Shown here: piece after piece, positions 41,585 through 50,545 of the stretch
How positions within the stretch are numbered: position 1 is the first letter of the stretch
How the letters are laid out: each line of letters starts with the position of its first letter
Source: JACKJA01 sp050297015
GTDB lineage: Bacteria > Pseudomonadota > Alphaproteobacteria > Micavibrionales > Micavibrionaceae
DNA: 64,000 nucleotides
Direction: 5' to 3'
Assembly (NCBI GenBank): GCA_050297015.1
Contig: JBNKRZ010000005.1
Coordinates: forward strand, 62,001-126,000
Notes under the pieces: model-generated
The model's input: the letters and a program-made list of their open reading frames with translations, nothing else
Database searches by the model: none
Told to the model about the DNA's origin: nothing
Position numbers and translations under genes: made by a program

Positions 41585-42451
41585 TCACGCGGCCAGCATA
41601 ACATTTACTGTGTGGTAAATAGGCTTCCGGTTCTGCCGGCGTTCTTCCGCCTGCGCCGCGCCAATTTTTTTACGGCCATCCTTATCGGTATAAAATTCGA
41701 ACAATATACCCTCTTTCTCTTCCTGCTCGGCAAAGGGAACAAGAGTCGTCCCCGGATGTTGTTCAACCATTTCTTGATGCAAAATATGGACATTGCATCC
41801 GTGGTCGCTAAACATAGCGTTCAAACGTTCCTCTCCCGGACGGCCTGCGAGATTAAAAACACCCCTTGATTGTGATGCGCGATCTCTGGCTTGTCCAAGC
41901 AAACAATCAACGAGTCCCAGTCCGCAAGGATCATAAATACTTCCCATCGGCGGATAGTAATGCGATTCATATTCGCTGGCTGAATCGGGATCATGTGTCA
42001 GTATCGCTAGCTTATCAAAATCACGCGGCTTGCACACTTGTGGGATACAGGCAAACAGCGTATCGACTTGCGTCAATATGTGATCCGGAACATTTTCCAG
42101 CAAATTCGATTCTATCAGCTGCACATTAGGCAACGCCCAATCCTCCGCTAACTTTTGTGAAGCTTCCACCGCCTTGTCACAAATGTCCGTGCCGATAAAG
42201 GATTTCACACCGAACGGCGATGTAATAAGCCCCGCCATATTGGTGCCAATTCCAACCCCGACCTCTAGTAAAGTTTGGCCTTTAAGATCGAGCTTTTCCA
42301 TGCCTTTCGCTAAAACTTTTGTCCAGTTATCCGACAAGAAAAGCCCTTTGCGCCGTGGCACATAACCATCGCGTGCGCGTGCATAGATATCCTTCAAATG
42401 TATGATATTCTGCGGTTCGTTCGTTATAATGTTAGTTCTTTGTTGTGTCAT
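41585..42451 (-). CDS. SAM-dependent methyltransferase resembling methionine S-methyltransferase (MMT/MmtN)
   Basis: The SAM motif I is LLEVGVGIGTNMAGL, with TDICDKAVEAS as motif II. Further along, CIPQV, YDPCGLGLVD and FNLAGRPGEERL match, from memory, landmarks of the N-terminal methyltransferase domain of plant methionine S-methyltransferase and its bacterial relative MmtN, in particular the CIPQ, GLGL and GGRPG words. The 288-residue length fits a stand-alone catalytic domain. The proposed reaction is SAM plus methionine to S-methylmethionine. The coupled homocysteine S-methyltransferase downstream supports this. Another class I methyltransferase substrate remains possible. Confidence 0.6.
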   Translation of the reverse strand: MTQQRTNIITNEPQNIIHLKDIYARARDGYVPRRKGLFLSDNWTKVLAKGMEKLDLKGQTLLEVGVGIGTNMAGLITSPFGVKSFIGTDICDKAVEASQKLAEDWALPNVQLIESNLLENVPDHILTQVDTLFACIPQVCKPRDFDKLAILTHDPDSASEYESHYYPPMGSIYDPCGLGLVDCLLGQARDRASQSRGVFNLAGRPGEERLNAMFSDHGCNVHILHQEMVEQHPGTTLVPFAEQEEKEGILFEFYTDKDGRKKIGAAQAEERRQNRKPIYHTVNVMLAA

Positions 42452-42548
42452 AAGTTTCCATTTTGTTTATGTGCCTGCCCGGCACTGTTTATTTTTTTAA
42501 ATTAAGGAAAATTTTGGGAAACGCTTAATAGCTGCAGCCGCTTTGAGT

Positions 42549-42571
42549 GGCAGAGGGGCTTATCCTCTGCC
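42549..42571. other. Perfect 8-bp hairpin between lptE and the methyltransferase gene
   Basis: GGCAGAGG and CCTCTGCC flank the loop GGCTTAT. No T-run follows on either strand, so it is not a classic terminator; it may be a transcript-processing or stabilising stem. The 211-base gap around it (42452-42662) holds no gene I can support. Confidence 0.4.
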
Positions 42572-42662
42572 GGGAATCATCATCATAGGGCTGTTTATCA
42601 ATTCGTTCATGGGGAGTCATAAAACAGGAAGTCCTCTTTCTTTGTCAAGAAAAATTCGTCCT

Positions 42663-43253
42663 TTAAGGCATGCGCTTGAAATAAAGCGTCAGTTGCAATT
42701 CTACCTGACGGGCGAGATCGTTGAGGGCATTCTCACGGGCGGCACGTTCGGACACGCGGGTAGTAAAGCGCCCCTCCAGCACGTTAAAGCTGGTCAGAGC
42801 AAGGAGATCACGGGATAAAACCGCTTTGCCTGTCGTGTTATCTACCAGCGCCATTTTACTCTCTAACCGGAGCTGTGCCCGCGTGGCATCGGCTGTCTTG
42901 GTAATATCGAGGTCGGTAATGCGCTCTTTAACCGGTTTCAACTTCAATGTATAGTGCGGGTCCGCCGGGGCGCCTCCCTTGTACATGCGGTCAATCAGCT
43001 CATTGCGCAGGTACTGTCCTTCCCATTCCGGGATATTGGCAATGTAAATATCATTCAGAGCCGCTGTGACGGAAACGTCTTTCTGCGCCCCCAGCTCACC
43101 ATATAGGGGCTGAAACCCGCACGCGGTGAGGAAAAGCGCGCATAACACCGTCATTGCGAACGACCAACGAAAGCGAAGCAATCCAGAATCTTCCCGTTTG
43201 GTTCTGGATTGCCGCGTCGCGGCTCCGCCTCTCCTCGCAATGACGTCACACAT
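42663..43253 (-). CDS. lptE: LPS-assembly lipoprotein LptE
   Basis: LptE plugs the LptD barrel that inserts lipopolysaccharide in the outer membrane. The lipobox is LTAC followed by GFQPLYG, the standard LptE mature start. I place the start at ATG 43253, seven bases after the leuS stop, as expected for the coupled leuS-lptE pair. This gives 196 residues, but the first 33 are the translation of a family A palindromic repeat inserted in frame. The alternative ATG at 43154 is itself the end of that repeat, has no ribosome-binding site and would leave only eleven residues, without a basic charge, before the lipid-anchored Cys. Confidence 0.8.
   Translation of the reverse strand: MCDVIARRGGAATRQSRTKREDSGLLRFRWSFAMTVLCALFLTACGFQPLYGELGAQKDVSVTAALNDIYIANIPEWEGQYLRNELIDRMYKGGAPADPHYTLKLKPVKERITDLDITKTADATRAQLRLESKMALVDNTTGKAVLSRDLLALTSFNVLEGRFTTRVSERAARENALNDLARQVELQLTLYFKRMP
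43149..43245. repeat. Dispersed palindromic repeat, family A, copy 2, inside the lptE start
   Basis: Its ends cgtcattgcga and ctcgcaatgacg and inner words gaagcaatccaga / ttctggattgccgcg match the copy at 18635-18725. It lies between the leuS stop and the lipobox of lptE and is open in the lptE frame for its entire length, adding residues such as DVIARRGGAATRQS before the hydrophobic signal segment. Confidence 0.8.
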
Positions 43254-43260
43254 ATTTTCT

Positions 43261-45819
43261 TTATCCCACAACAACATTCACAATCCTGTTCGGCACAACG
43301 ATCACTTTGCGGACCTGTTTGCCTTCGGTGAATTTTTGCACGCCCGGCTCGGCCAGCGCCATGTCTTCGGCTTGTTTCTGATCGGCATCCTTGGGCAGGG
43401 TAATGGTCGCCCGAACCTTACCATTGACTTGCACCGCGATGGACACACTATCCGCCTGCATCAGGGCTTTGTCCGCTTGCGGCCAGCCTGTATCCACCAG
43501 CAAGGTCTCATGACCCAGCTTTTGCCATAGCTCCTCGGCCAGGTGCGGCATCATCGGATTCATACATTGGACGAGGATTTCCAGCGCCTCACGCAGCGCC
43601 CACTGGTCAGCCTCATCACCCGGCTTGAAACCGTCCACGGCATTGGAAAGCTCGCGCACTTTCGCCACCGCTTTGTTCATCAGGAAGGCTTCGATATCCT
43701 CCGCCACCCCGGCGGCGGTCAGATGCGCTTTACGCCGCAATTCCATAGCCGTATCGGAGAATTTATCCGGCGCCGCCGCACCTGCCACGGGCAAACCATC
43801 CAGCGCCCCGGCGATGCTTTTGTATAGCTTGTTCACGTAGCGCCATGCGCCTTCGATCCCGGCTTCCGTCCATTCGATGTCGCGCTCCGGTGGGGAGTCG
43901 GACAGAATGAACAGCCGCGCGGCATCCGCACCATAGGTATTGATAATCACTTCCGGATCGACGACGTTTTTCTTGGATTTGGACATTTTCTCAATCCGGC
44001 CTTCGGTCACCGGGGAGCCGTCATCAATCTTTGTCCATTGGCCGCTTTCGCCTTTTTCGACCTCCGTCGGCAACAGCCATTTGCCGTCCGTATCCTTATA
44101 TGTTGCATGCGTGACCATCCCTTGCGTAAACAGGCCGGAGAACGGCTCACTCACATCGCAATAGCCGCAATCACGCAGGGCGCGGGTGAAGAAGCGGGAG
44201 TAAAGAAGGTGCATCACCGCATGTTCCACCCCGCCGATATACTGGTCAACGGGCAGCCAGTACCCGGCCTTATCCTTATCAAACCCGATCGCCTCATTAC
44301 GCGGATCGCAATAACGGGCGAAGTACCAGCTAGACTCAAAGAACGTATCGAACGTGTCGGTTTCGCGCTCCGCGTCCGCCCCGCAACACGGGCATTTTGT
44401 GTGCTTCCATGCCGGGTGATGCGCCAGCGGGTTGCCCGGCTTATCAAACGACACATCGTCGGGCAACTGCACAGGCAATTGGTCTTCCGGTACAGGCACC
44501 GTGCCGCATTTTGGGCAGTTTACAATCGGAATAGGGCAGCCCCAGTAACGCTGGCGGGAAACGCCCCAATCGCGCAGGCGGTATTGCGTGGTGCCAAAGC
44601 CTTTATCCAGTTCCTCCAGCTTTTCAATCGCTTTGCTGATTGCATTGGGCACAGACAGGCCGTTCAGGAATTCGGAATTCATCAATTCCCCATCGCCCGT
44701 GTAGGCTTCGGTCAGAGGCTCCTCTCCACCGCTCACCACCGCCGTAATCGGCAGGTCGTATTTCTTCGCAAAATCAAAGTCGCGCTGGTCATGGGCCGGA
44801 CAGCCGAAAATCGCCCCGGTCCCGTAATCCATCAGGATAAAGTTAGCCACATAAACGGGTAGCTCCGCACCGTCGATAAACGGATGCTTGACCCGTACCC
44901 CAGTATCAAAGCCCAGTTTTTCGGCCTGCGCAATCGCTTCCTCGGACGTGCCGATGGACTGGCATTCCTTGACGAATGCTTCAAAACCATCCTTGCCGCC
45001 CGCCAGCTTTTCGCTCATCGGGTGATCGGGGGCAAGCGCCACAAACGACGCCCCGAACAGCGTATCGGGCCGGGTGGTGAAAACTTCGATTTGTTCGTCA
45101 CTGTCCACTACATCGAATTTGAACTGCGCACCGCGGGATTTACCAATCCAGTTTTGCTGCATGATCTTGACCTTATCCGGCCAGCGATCGAGCGTCTCAA
45201 TCCCCTCTAGCAGCTCATCGGCATAATGCGTGATTTTCAAGAACCATTGGTTCAGTTTGCGGCGTTCCACAGGTGCGCCCGTCCGCCAGCCCTTGCCGTC
45301 AACGACTTGCTCGTTGGCCAGAACGGTGTTATCGACCGGGTCCCAGTTAACCGTGGATTCCTTTTTATACGCCAGTCCCTTCTTATAAAAATCGAGGAAC
45401 ATTTTTTGTTCGTGCTTGTAATAGCCGGGGTGGCACGTCGCAACCTCACGAGTCCAGTCAATCGACAGCCCCATGGATTTAAGCTGGTCGCGCATCACGG
45501 CAATGTTCTGGTAGGTCCATTCACCGGGGTGCGCACCGCGCTCAATCGCCGCATTTTCGGCAGGCAGGCCAAAGGCATCCCAGCCCATCGGATGAATGAC
45601 GTTAAAACCCTGACTTTTCCGGTAGCGCGCTACAACATCGCCCAGCGCATAGTTACGCAAGTGCCCGGCATGAATCCGGCCCGACGGGTACGGAAACATC
45701 TCAAGGACGTAGTATTTCTTTTTATCCTTATTCTCTGTCACTTCAAACGCACCGTCTTCTTCCCAGCGGCTGCGCCATTTGGTTTCCGTTTCCTTGATGT
45801 TATAGCGTTCGTTCGTCAT
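43261..45819 (-). CDS. leuS: Leucyl-tRNA synthetase
   Basis: The 852-residue class I synthetase has the HIGH-type motif HAGH (residues 50-53, in PYPSGRIHAGHLRNY), a zinc ribbon (CPKCG ... CPCCG), the editing domain with TTRPDTLFGASF, and the catalytic loop MSKSKKN. The length is normal for bacteria. It is the first gene of the leuS-lptE-(methyl-transfer pair)-holA operon on the minus strand. Confidence 0.98.
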   Translation of the reverse strand: MTNERYNIKETETKWRSRWEEDGAFEVTENKDKKKYYVLEMFPYPSGRIHAGHLRNYALGDVVARYRKSQGFNVIHPMGWDAFGLPAENAAIERGAHPGEWTYQNIAVMRDQLKSMGLSIDWTREVATCHPGYYKHEQKMFLDFYKKGLAYKKESTVNWDPVDNTVLANEQVVDGKGWRTGAPVERRKLNQWFLKITHYADELLEGIETLDRWPDKVKIMQQNWIGKSRGAQFKFDVVDSDEQIEVFTTRPDTLFGASFVALAPDHPMSEKLAGGKDGFEAFVKECQSIGTSEEAIAQAEKLGFDTGVRVKHPFIDGAELPVYVANFILMDYGTGAIFGCPAHDQRDFDFAKKYDLPITAVVSGGEEPLTEAYTGDGELMNSEFLNGLSVPNAISKAIEKLEELDKGFGTTQYRLRDWGVSRQRYWGCPIPIVNCPKCGTVPVPEDQLPVQLPDDVSFDKPGNPLAHHPAWKHTKCPCCGADAERETDTFDTFFESSWYFARYCDPRNEAIGFDKDKAGYWLPVDQYIGGVEHAVMHLLYSRFFTRALRDCGYCDVSEPFSGLFTQGMVTHATYKDTDGKWLLPTEVEKGESGQWTKIDDGSPVTEGRIEKMSKSKKNVVDPEVIINTYGADAARLFILSDSPPERDIEWTEAGIEGAWRYVNKLYKSIAGALDGLPVAGAAAPDKFSDTAMELRRKAHLTAAGVAEDIEAFLMNKAVAKVRELSNAVDGFKPGDEADQWALREALEILVQCMNPMMPHLAEELWQKLGHETLLVDTGWPQADKALMQADSVSIAVQVNGKVRATITLPKDADQKQAEDMALAEPGVQKFTEGKQVRKVIVVPNRIVNVVVG

Positions 45820-45930
45820 GTTTCTTTAATCGCATAGTGTTAATGGGAAAATCATTTAAACCACAGAGCCTTGCCCCGCGCAAGCCGGGAAGAGTTGGAA
45901 AAAACCAAAGACAACGTCTTAAATCAAAAA

Positions 45931-47517
45931 TTAAATATTGAGCGACTTCAGTGTTCGACGCAATGTCCGAATGTCGCTAAGTGTTTGCTGATCGGTAATA
46001 ATACCTATGCATTTACCCTCGGACGTTTGTTCTTCTTTGTACCCGCCATTAGACAAGCTGTTGAAGATTCTTTCGGATAATATCCCCGCATCAATTCCCT
46101 CACTCACAGCTTCTTGCAGATCGGCGGAAACAGCCGGCATAGACGCCTGTCCCTTCGCTCGCTCAAATAACGCCGGATGTATCAAAGCAACACGATTTTC
46201 CGACGCACCATCACCGACAACGATCACCTGATTTTCTTTCAGATTTTTGCTAATCGCCGAAAAATTTCTTCTAAAAGAGGTCTCATCAAGCTTCTCACCG
46301 CAAACACCTTCTATATTTTGATAAGCATCTATTTTTTTAGAAGGAACGAGATGCGCTATCAAATCCTTACGACGATAAATAGAACGCTCCTCACCTTCCT
46401 CATTAAGCCGCTCAGCAACTTTCCCGGAAAAATATTGAAGGATATACGTTGCCGTTAGAGAGCTTTGCTGAATAGACGGTGACAGGGGTGGTTCCGGGAT
46501 GTTCTCCGGAATCGCGCTTTCTTGTGGAGCAGAAGCGGCTGTAAAATCTTCTGCCGGGATAACAACGGGTTTTTCATGTAAGTTTTGCTCTCCTTTCCGG
46601 CTCAGCAAAAGCGGATGAATCCACCCTATAGAGTGACCGGATCTAAACCCGCTCACAACATATAGCTGGTTGGATTTTAAGGTTTTATGCATCTGTGTTA
46701 TATTTTTCCTGAAATCACCTACAGAAATGTCGATCACGTTTACGTCTGGAAGTGCTTTGTATTCATCCAAATGATTTTCAGAAACCAGATAGGACAACAG
46801 ATCATCTCTGCACATAACAGGAACTTCTTTATCCCGCGCATTGACCATGACCTCAACATCCGTCCAATGGGCTCTAATATCATTAGTAACCACTTCACTT
46901 TTGTAAGCCATAGATCCCGCGGATCTTTTTCGCACAGGCTTCGCGGTTATAGATGACGGGAAAGCAGACTCTGAAACGGGTGTAAACGCAGCGCGTGCTG
47001 TTTTTTGAGCGGCTGTTTCTGAAAAGATTGGTCTTTCAATCCCTGCCAAAGAGGCCGGTAACGCTTCATTCTTTTTCAAGACCTGAAGCTGTCCGAAGGT
47101 AAAGAAACCAAAAACCTGATCCGGCTCTCCACTACGTTTTTGATAAACAAGGAATGAGCCTTGTTTATCCCGGTCATACGCTGTATTCGACAAACGCGAA
47201 TGCAAAAGGAAAATATTATCAAGATGCTCGCACGTACCCAGTTCTTGCTGTTTATCGGCCAAACGGTGAACCGAATCTTGCATCAGCTCAACAGGGACAA
47301 TGATTCCCAAAATATCACGACCATCTTTAACCTGATAAGCGAAAGGATGCTTGTTATTTGTATCGGCAAAGATCGCGGTTTTTTGCTCTTTTAAATCGGA
47401 GAGATCGAGCGCCTCAAATGCCAATCTCTTTCTAAAGACCGGAGCAGGCTCATTAACCCACCGCTGAGGGAATAGTTTTTCATGCGCCACTTTTTTCTTT
47501 GTCTTTGCCATCATCAC
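45931..47517 (-). CDS. Unknown protein with an internally duplicated domain
   Basis: The 528-residue protein has no signal peptide or membrane helix. Two segments, about residues 233-315 and 375-455, are clearly related: each has (C/R)R(R/K)DL(L/I)xxLV, then K or HLDxY-type helix, then DxxFR(K/R)NxxxxxKxLKxNQ(L/I)xVV and finally WIHPLL or LIHPAL. I read it as a repeated alpha/beta domain with a strongly conserved LK-NQ-VV-IHP core. The N-terminal third (about 20-140) may be a third, diverged copy (PFAYQVKDGRDILGIIV). Linkers are Pro/Ala-rich. I do not recognise a family. It lies between leuS and rsmA, more AT-rich than both. Confidence 0.65.
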   Translation of the reverse strand: MMMAKTKKKVAHEKLFPQRWVNEPAPVFRKRLAFEALDLSDLKEQKTAIFADTNNKHPFAYQVKDGRDILGIIVPVELMQDSVHRLADKQQELGTCEHLDNIFLLHSRLSNTAYDRDKQGSFLVYQKRSGEPDQVFGFFTFGQLQVLKKNEALPASLAGIERPIFSETAAQKTARAAFTPVSESAFPSSITAKPVRKRSAGSMAYKSEVVTNDIRAHWTDVEVMVNARDKEVPVMCRDDLLSYLVSENHLDEYKALPDVNVIDISVGDFRKNITQMHKTLKSNQLYVVSGFRSGHSIGWIHPLLLSRKGEQNLHEKPVVIPAEDFTAASAPQESAIPENIPEPPLSPSIQQSSLTATYILQYFSGKVAERLNEEGEERSIYRRKDLIAHLVPSKKIDAYQNIEGVCGEKLDETSFRRNFSAISKNLKENQVIVVGDGASENRVALIHPALFERAKGQASMPAVSADLQEAVSEGIDAGILSERIFNSLSNGGYKEEQTSEGKCIGIITDQQTLSDIRTLRRTLKSLNI

Positions 47518-47571
47518 GCTCGTTTTCTATAAAACCGAAGTTGTGGACTTTAAAAGGGTATCGCGCTTATG

Positions 47572-48396
47572 TCAATGGATAGCGAGGGCAATAAACTGAC
47601 TTATGGACAACTGTTCTGCCCGCAAGGTCGGGTCGATCCCGGCTTTTTCCAAAGCGGGCAGGTAATCCTTCAGACTGGAGCGGATCATTTTGCGGCGCTG
47701 GCCAAAGGCGGCGGCCGTTAATTTTTCTACGGATTTAAAATCCGGCTGTTTCTCCGGCAACGCTTTGGGGGTAAGCTGCACAATACTGGAGGTTACTTTC
47801 GGCGGCGGAGTAAAGGCGCTGGGCGGCAGATCGAAAGCTCTCCGGCAATCACACAGCCATTGGGATAGAACACTCAGGCGGCCATATGATTTCGTGCCCG
47901 GTGCCGCACAAATTCTTTGCACCACTTCTTTCTGGAACATCAGGGTCATGCTTGAAAAGGCATTCTCTTCATAGATTTGCCTAAGCCAATTAATCAGGAG
48001 CGGCGTTGCGATGTTATAGGGTAGATTGGCTACAATTGCGCGCGGCCCCTTTGGCGCCAAGGCTGATAAATCCGTTTTCAGGGCGTCGCCCTCAATCACC
48101 GTCAAGCGCCCTTCTGCCCGGTTTATCAGATCTTGCAGAGCTGCAACCGCTCGTGGATCGAATTCCACCGCAATGACCTTTTTTGCCCCGGCTTTGAGCA
48201 GCGAGCGCGTCAACCCGCCGGGACCGGGACCAATTTCAAACACTGTTTTTTCTGTGAGGTTACCGGCGCTTTGTGCGATCTTATCGGTGATATTGGAGTC
48301 GAGCAGGAAATTCTGCCCCAGTTTTTTCTCCGCGCGCAAATCGTGGGCGGCAATCACATCACGCAGCGGCGGCAGATTGTCCCAACGATCATCCAT
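47572..48396 (-). CDS. rsmA: 16S rRNA (adenine1518-N6/adenine1519-N6) dimethyltransferase
   Basis: The 274-residue KsgA enzyme dimethylates two adenines in helix 45 of 16S rRNA during small-subunit assembly. Diagnostic segments are KKLGQNFLLD, VFEIGPGPGGLT (SAM motif), and ANLPYNIATPLL, the catalytic NLPY motif. The ATG is one base after the surA stop, so the pair is coupled. surA-rsmA is a conserved neighbourhood; the usual pdxA in between is absent here. Confidence 0.97.
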   Translation of the reverse strand: MDDRWDNLPPLRDVIAAHDLRAEKKLGQNFLLDSNITDKIAQSAGNLTEKTVFEIGPGPGGLTRSLLKAGAKKVIAVEFDPRAVAALQDLINRAEGRLTVIEGDALKTDLSALAPKGPRAIVANLPYNIATPLLINWLRQIYEENAFSSMTLMFQKEVVQRICAAPGTKSYGRLSVLSQWLCDCRRAFDLPPSAFTPPPKVTSSIVQLTPKALPEKQPDFKSVEKLTAAAFGQRRKMIRSSLKDYLPALEKAGIDPTLRAEQLSISQFIALAIH

Positions 48397-48397
48397 T

Positions 48398-49351
48398 TTA
48401 TTCAGGATCTTTATCGCGAAACTCTATAAAGGCCGTGGACTTTAAATCCATCAAATAGCCCCGCGCCCGGCGTTCCATTTCCCGCTGTCCGATTTGATTC
48501 ATGAGCTCAGTAGCGGAAGGGATATTAGCGGCTTCGATCGTTCGCTTTTTACGAAGGTAAATAATGTGATAGCCGGATAAGGTGCGTACAGGCGCACTTA
48601 GATCACCTTCATCCATATTTTGCAAAACGTGGTCGATTTCTTCAGCAAGCTGCCCTTCGCGAACCCAGCCCATATCACCGCCGCGCGATGCCCCAGCGGA
48701 TTGGGAAAACTGAGCAGCGATTTTTGAAAAAGGCACGTGTCCTTCAACCAATTGCCGTGTTAGCTTTTCAGCCAACTGTTTCACATCGCTTTCATCCTTT
48801 GGCGTTTCAACCGCGAGGAAAATCTCGGAAACCATATATTCCGTTTTGCCAACGCCTTCCTCCAATCGTTCACGCATGACATCTACCTCCGTATCGGCGA
48901 TAGATATCCGGGGTCGTACTTCATTTTGAACAACTTTTGACCATGCAATATTGGCACGGATTTGAGAGCGCAGGGTGTGAAGCGGTACTTTCGATTGTTT
49001 CAAAACATCAAGAAACTTTTCAGCCGTAAAATTGTTTGACTGAGCCAATCCTTCAAATGCCTGGTCAACTTCTTCGTCTGTTACTTCAAGCTCAAGGCGA
49101 TCGGCTTCCTGTATCTGTAACTGCTCGTCAATCAGGCTATTGATGACCTGGCCGCGCATGCGGTCACGGATTTCTTTTGTATCCGGCATTCCTGAGGAAA
49201 CAATAATTAACCGTATGCGGTCTTCAAGATCGGCAAAGGAAATAGCCCCGTCATTGACCACGGCAATAATGCTGGCTGTTTGGCGCGCTTGCGCAGGGAG
49301 TGCCAAACACACCAAACACAACATAACGAAAAATTTTCTAACAATTGACAA
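48398..49351 (-). CDS. surA: SurA-like periplasmic peptidyl-prolyl isomerase
   Basis: The start is TTG at 49351 with AAGGAA six bases before. A signal peptide (FFVMLCLVCLALPAQA-RQ) is followed by the SurA N-terminal chaperone helix region (IIAVVNDGAISFADLEDRI ... LIDEQLQIQEADRL) and one parvulin domain (about 165-285, with VSEIFLAVETPKDE, GGDMGWVREGQL and LSGYHIIYLRKKR). Escherichia coli SurA has two parvulin domains; this shorter single-domain form is usual in Alphaproteobacteria. It guides outer-membrane proteins such as the barrels in this window. Confidence 0.9.
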   Translation of the reverse strand: MSIVRKFFVMLCLVCLALPAQARQTASIIAVVNDGAISFADLEDRIRLIIVSSGMPDTKEIRDRMRGQVINSLIDEQLQIQEADRLELEVTDEEVDQAFEGLAQSNNFTAEKFLDVLKQSKVPLHTLRSQIRANIAWSKVVQNEVRPRISIADTEVDVMRERLEEGVGKTEYMVSEIFLAVETPKDESDVKQLAEKLTRQLVEGHVPFSKIAAQFSQSAGASRGGDMGWVREGQLAEEIDHVLQNMDEGDLSAPVRTLSGYHIIYLRKKRTIEAANIPSATELMNQIGQREMERRARGYLMDLKSTAFIEFRDKDPE

Positions 49352-49407
49352 ATTTTATTCCTTTTGCAAAACCACTATATCAACATACGTGAATATAGCG
49401 TTTCTTT

Positions 49408-50535
49408 CTAAAATTCAAAGGTATAACGGAACAAGAATCCTGCCATATCGGAATTAATGTTATCTTCCTCCGTTCCACGATAACCGACTTCCGCCGTCAA
49501 ACCGTTTTCAAAATCGTATCCACCGCTTACTTGAACAAGGTCATCATTCACATCGGAAAACCCAGCGCCACGATCGATGTCACGGGCCGTGTAGCCCAAT
49601 GCCAAATTCCATTGCCGGTAACGGGCAATAATGCTGCCGTACAGATAATCTTGATCGTGGAAATTGTTTGTTACCGCATCACGAACGCCACCGAAAGAAT
49701 TGATTGAGGCATATTCGGCTTTTAAATCAATTTCCAACTCTTCAGTAAGTGGAAAGGCATATTCGGTCCCGATCACAAATCCGCTTTCATCATCACCGTT
49801 AATACCATCAACATCACCCTCACCAAGGAAACGGTAGGCGGTATGATAACTCAGCCCCTCAACACCAAAGGCATCCGCGCCATCTAATGCTACGGCAAAA
49901 GAAGAGAAGTCTTGTGTGTTTCCGGCACCGCCGTCTCTTTTTCTCAATCGAGGGCGGCTTGTAACAAGAGCATCACTCAAGAACGTTGTGTCATTGAAAA
50001 ATGTCGAAGCGGAAACTGTGTGAGATCCCCTATCTTGCGGCTCAAATGTATAAGCGCCGCCCACACCGACCTTCTCGGTGATCTCATAATCTTCGGCGAA
50101 ATCTTCGCTCCATATACCGCGTCCGCAATCCCATGCCGTGCCGAAAGCCGGGTTGAATTTACCAGCCCAAAGGGCGTATGAACCATTTTCGAAATTCAGT
50201 TTTAATTCTTCAGCAAAAACCCCTTCGCTTTCCATAAAGATATCTTCATGATAGTCGGGATTTCCATCCGCAGCTTGATCGAAGGGTTCCAAAACCAAAA
50301 CGCCGTCAATAAAGAAATGTTCGGTCAATCCGATGGTTGGGGCCACTTCCGTGCGTAAAAAGGAGTTATTCTTTTCGTTATTCCGATCATCGGAATCATA
50401 AGTATATTCATTTTGCCATTCGATCACGATTTCTCCGGACAGCGAAGGAGAAAACTCTTCGGCTTGCGCTGTATGTGCTGTACCAGCCAATAAAATTGCG
50501 CCCATAAGAAATTTATAACCGTTACTTTTTTTCAT
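49408..50535 (-). CDS. Outer-membrane porin-like barrel
   Basis: From ATG 50535 (RBS AAGAAG) a signal peptide FLMGAILLAGTAHTAQA-EE is followed by an acidic, aromatic-rich beta-barrel of about 350 residues ending in YTFEF with the terminal Phe. Alternating strands and Asp/Asn-rich loops (EYTYDSDDRNNEKNN) fit a general porin. Substrate is not predictable. It lies ten bases after the uvrD stop, so it can be read from the same transcript. Confidence 0.75.
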   Translation of the reverse strand: MKKSNGYKFLMGAILLAGTAHTAQAEEFSPSLSGEIVIEWQNEYTYDSDDRNNEKNNSFLRTEVAPTIGLTEHFFIDGVLVLEPFDQAADGNPDYHEDIFMESEGVFAEELKLNFENGSYALWAGKFNPAFGTAWDCGRGIWSEDFAEDYEITEKVGVGGAYTFEPQDRGSHTVSASTFFNDTTFLSDALVTSRPRLRKRDGGAGNTQDFSSFAVALDGADAFGVEGLSYHTAYRFLGEGDVDGINGDDESGFVIGTEYAFPLTEELEIDLKAEYASINSFGGVRDAVTNNFHDQDYLYGSIIARYRQWNLALGYTARDIDRGAGFSDVNDDLVQVSGGYDFENGLTAEVGYRGTEEDNINSDMAGFLFRYTFEF

Positions 50536-50545
50536 GTCTTCTTTT

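Noticed and set aside
44038..44862. 274-codon plus-strand frame
   Set aside because: It is antisense to leuS and has no start site or family features.
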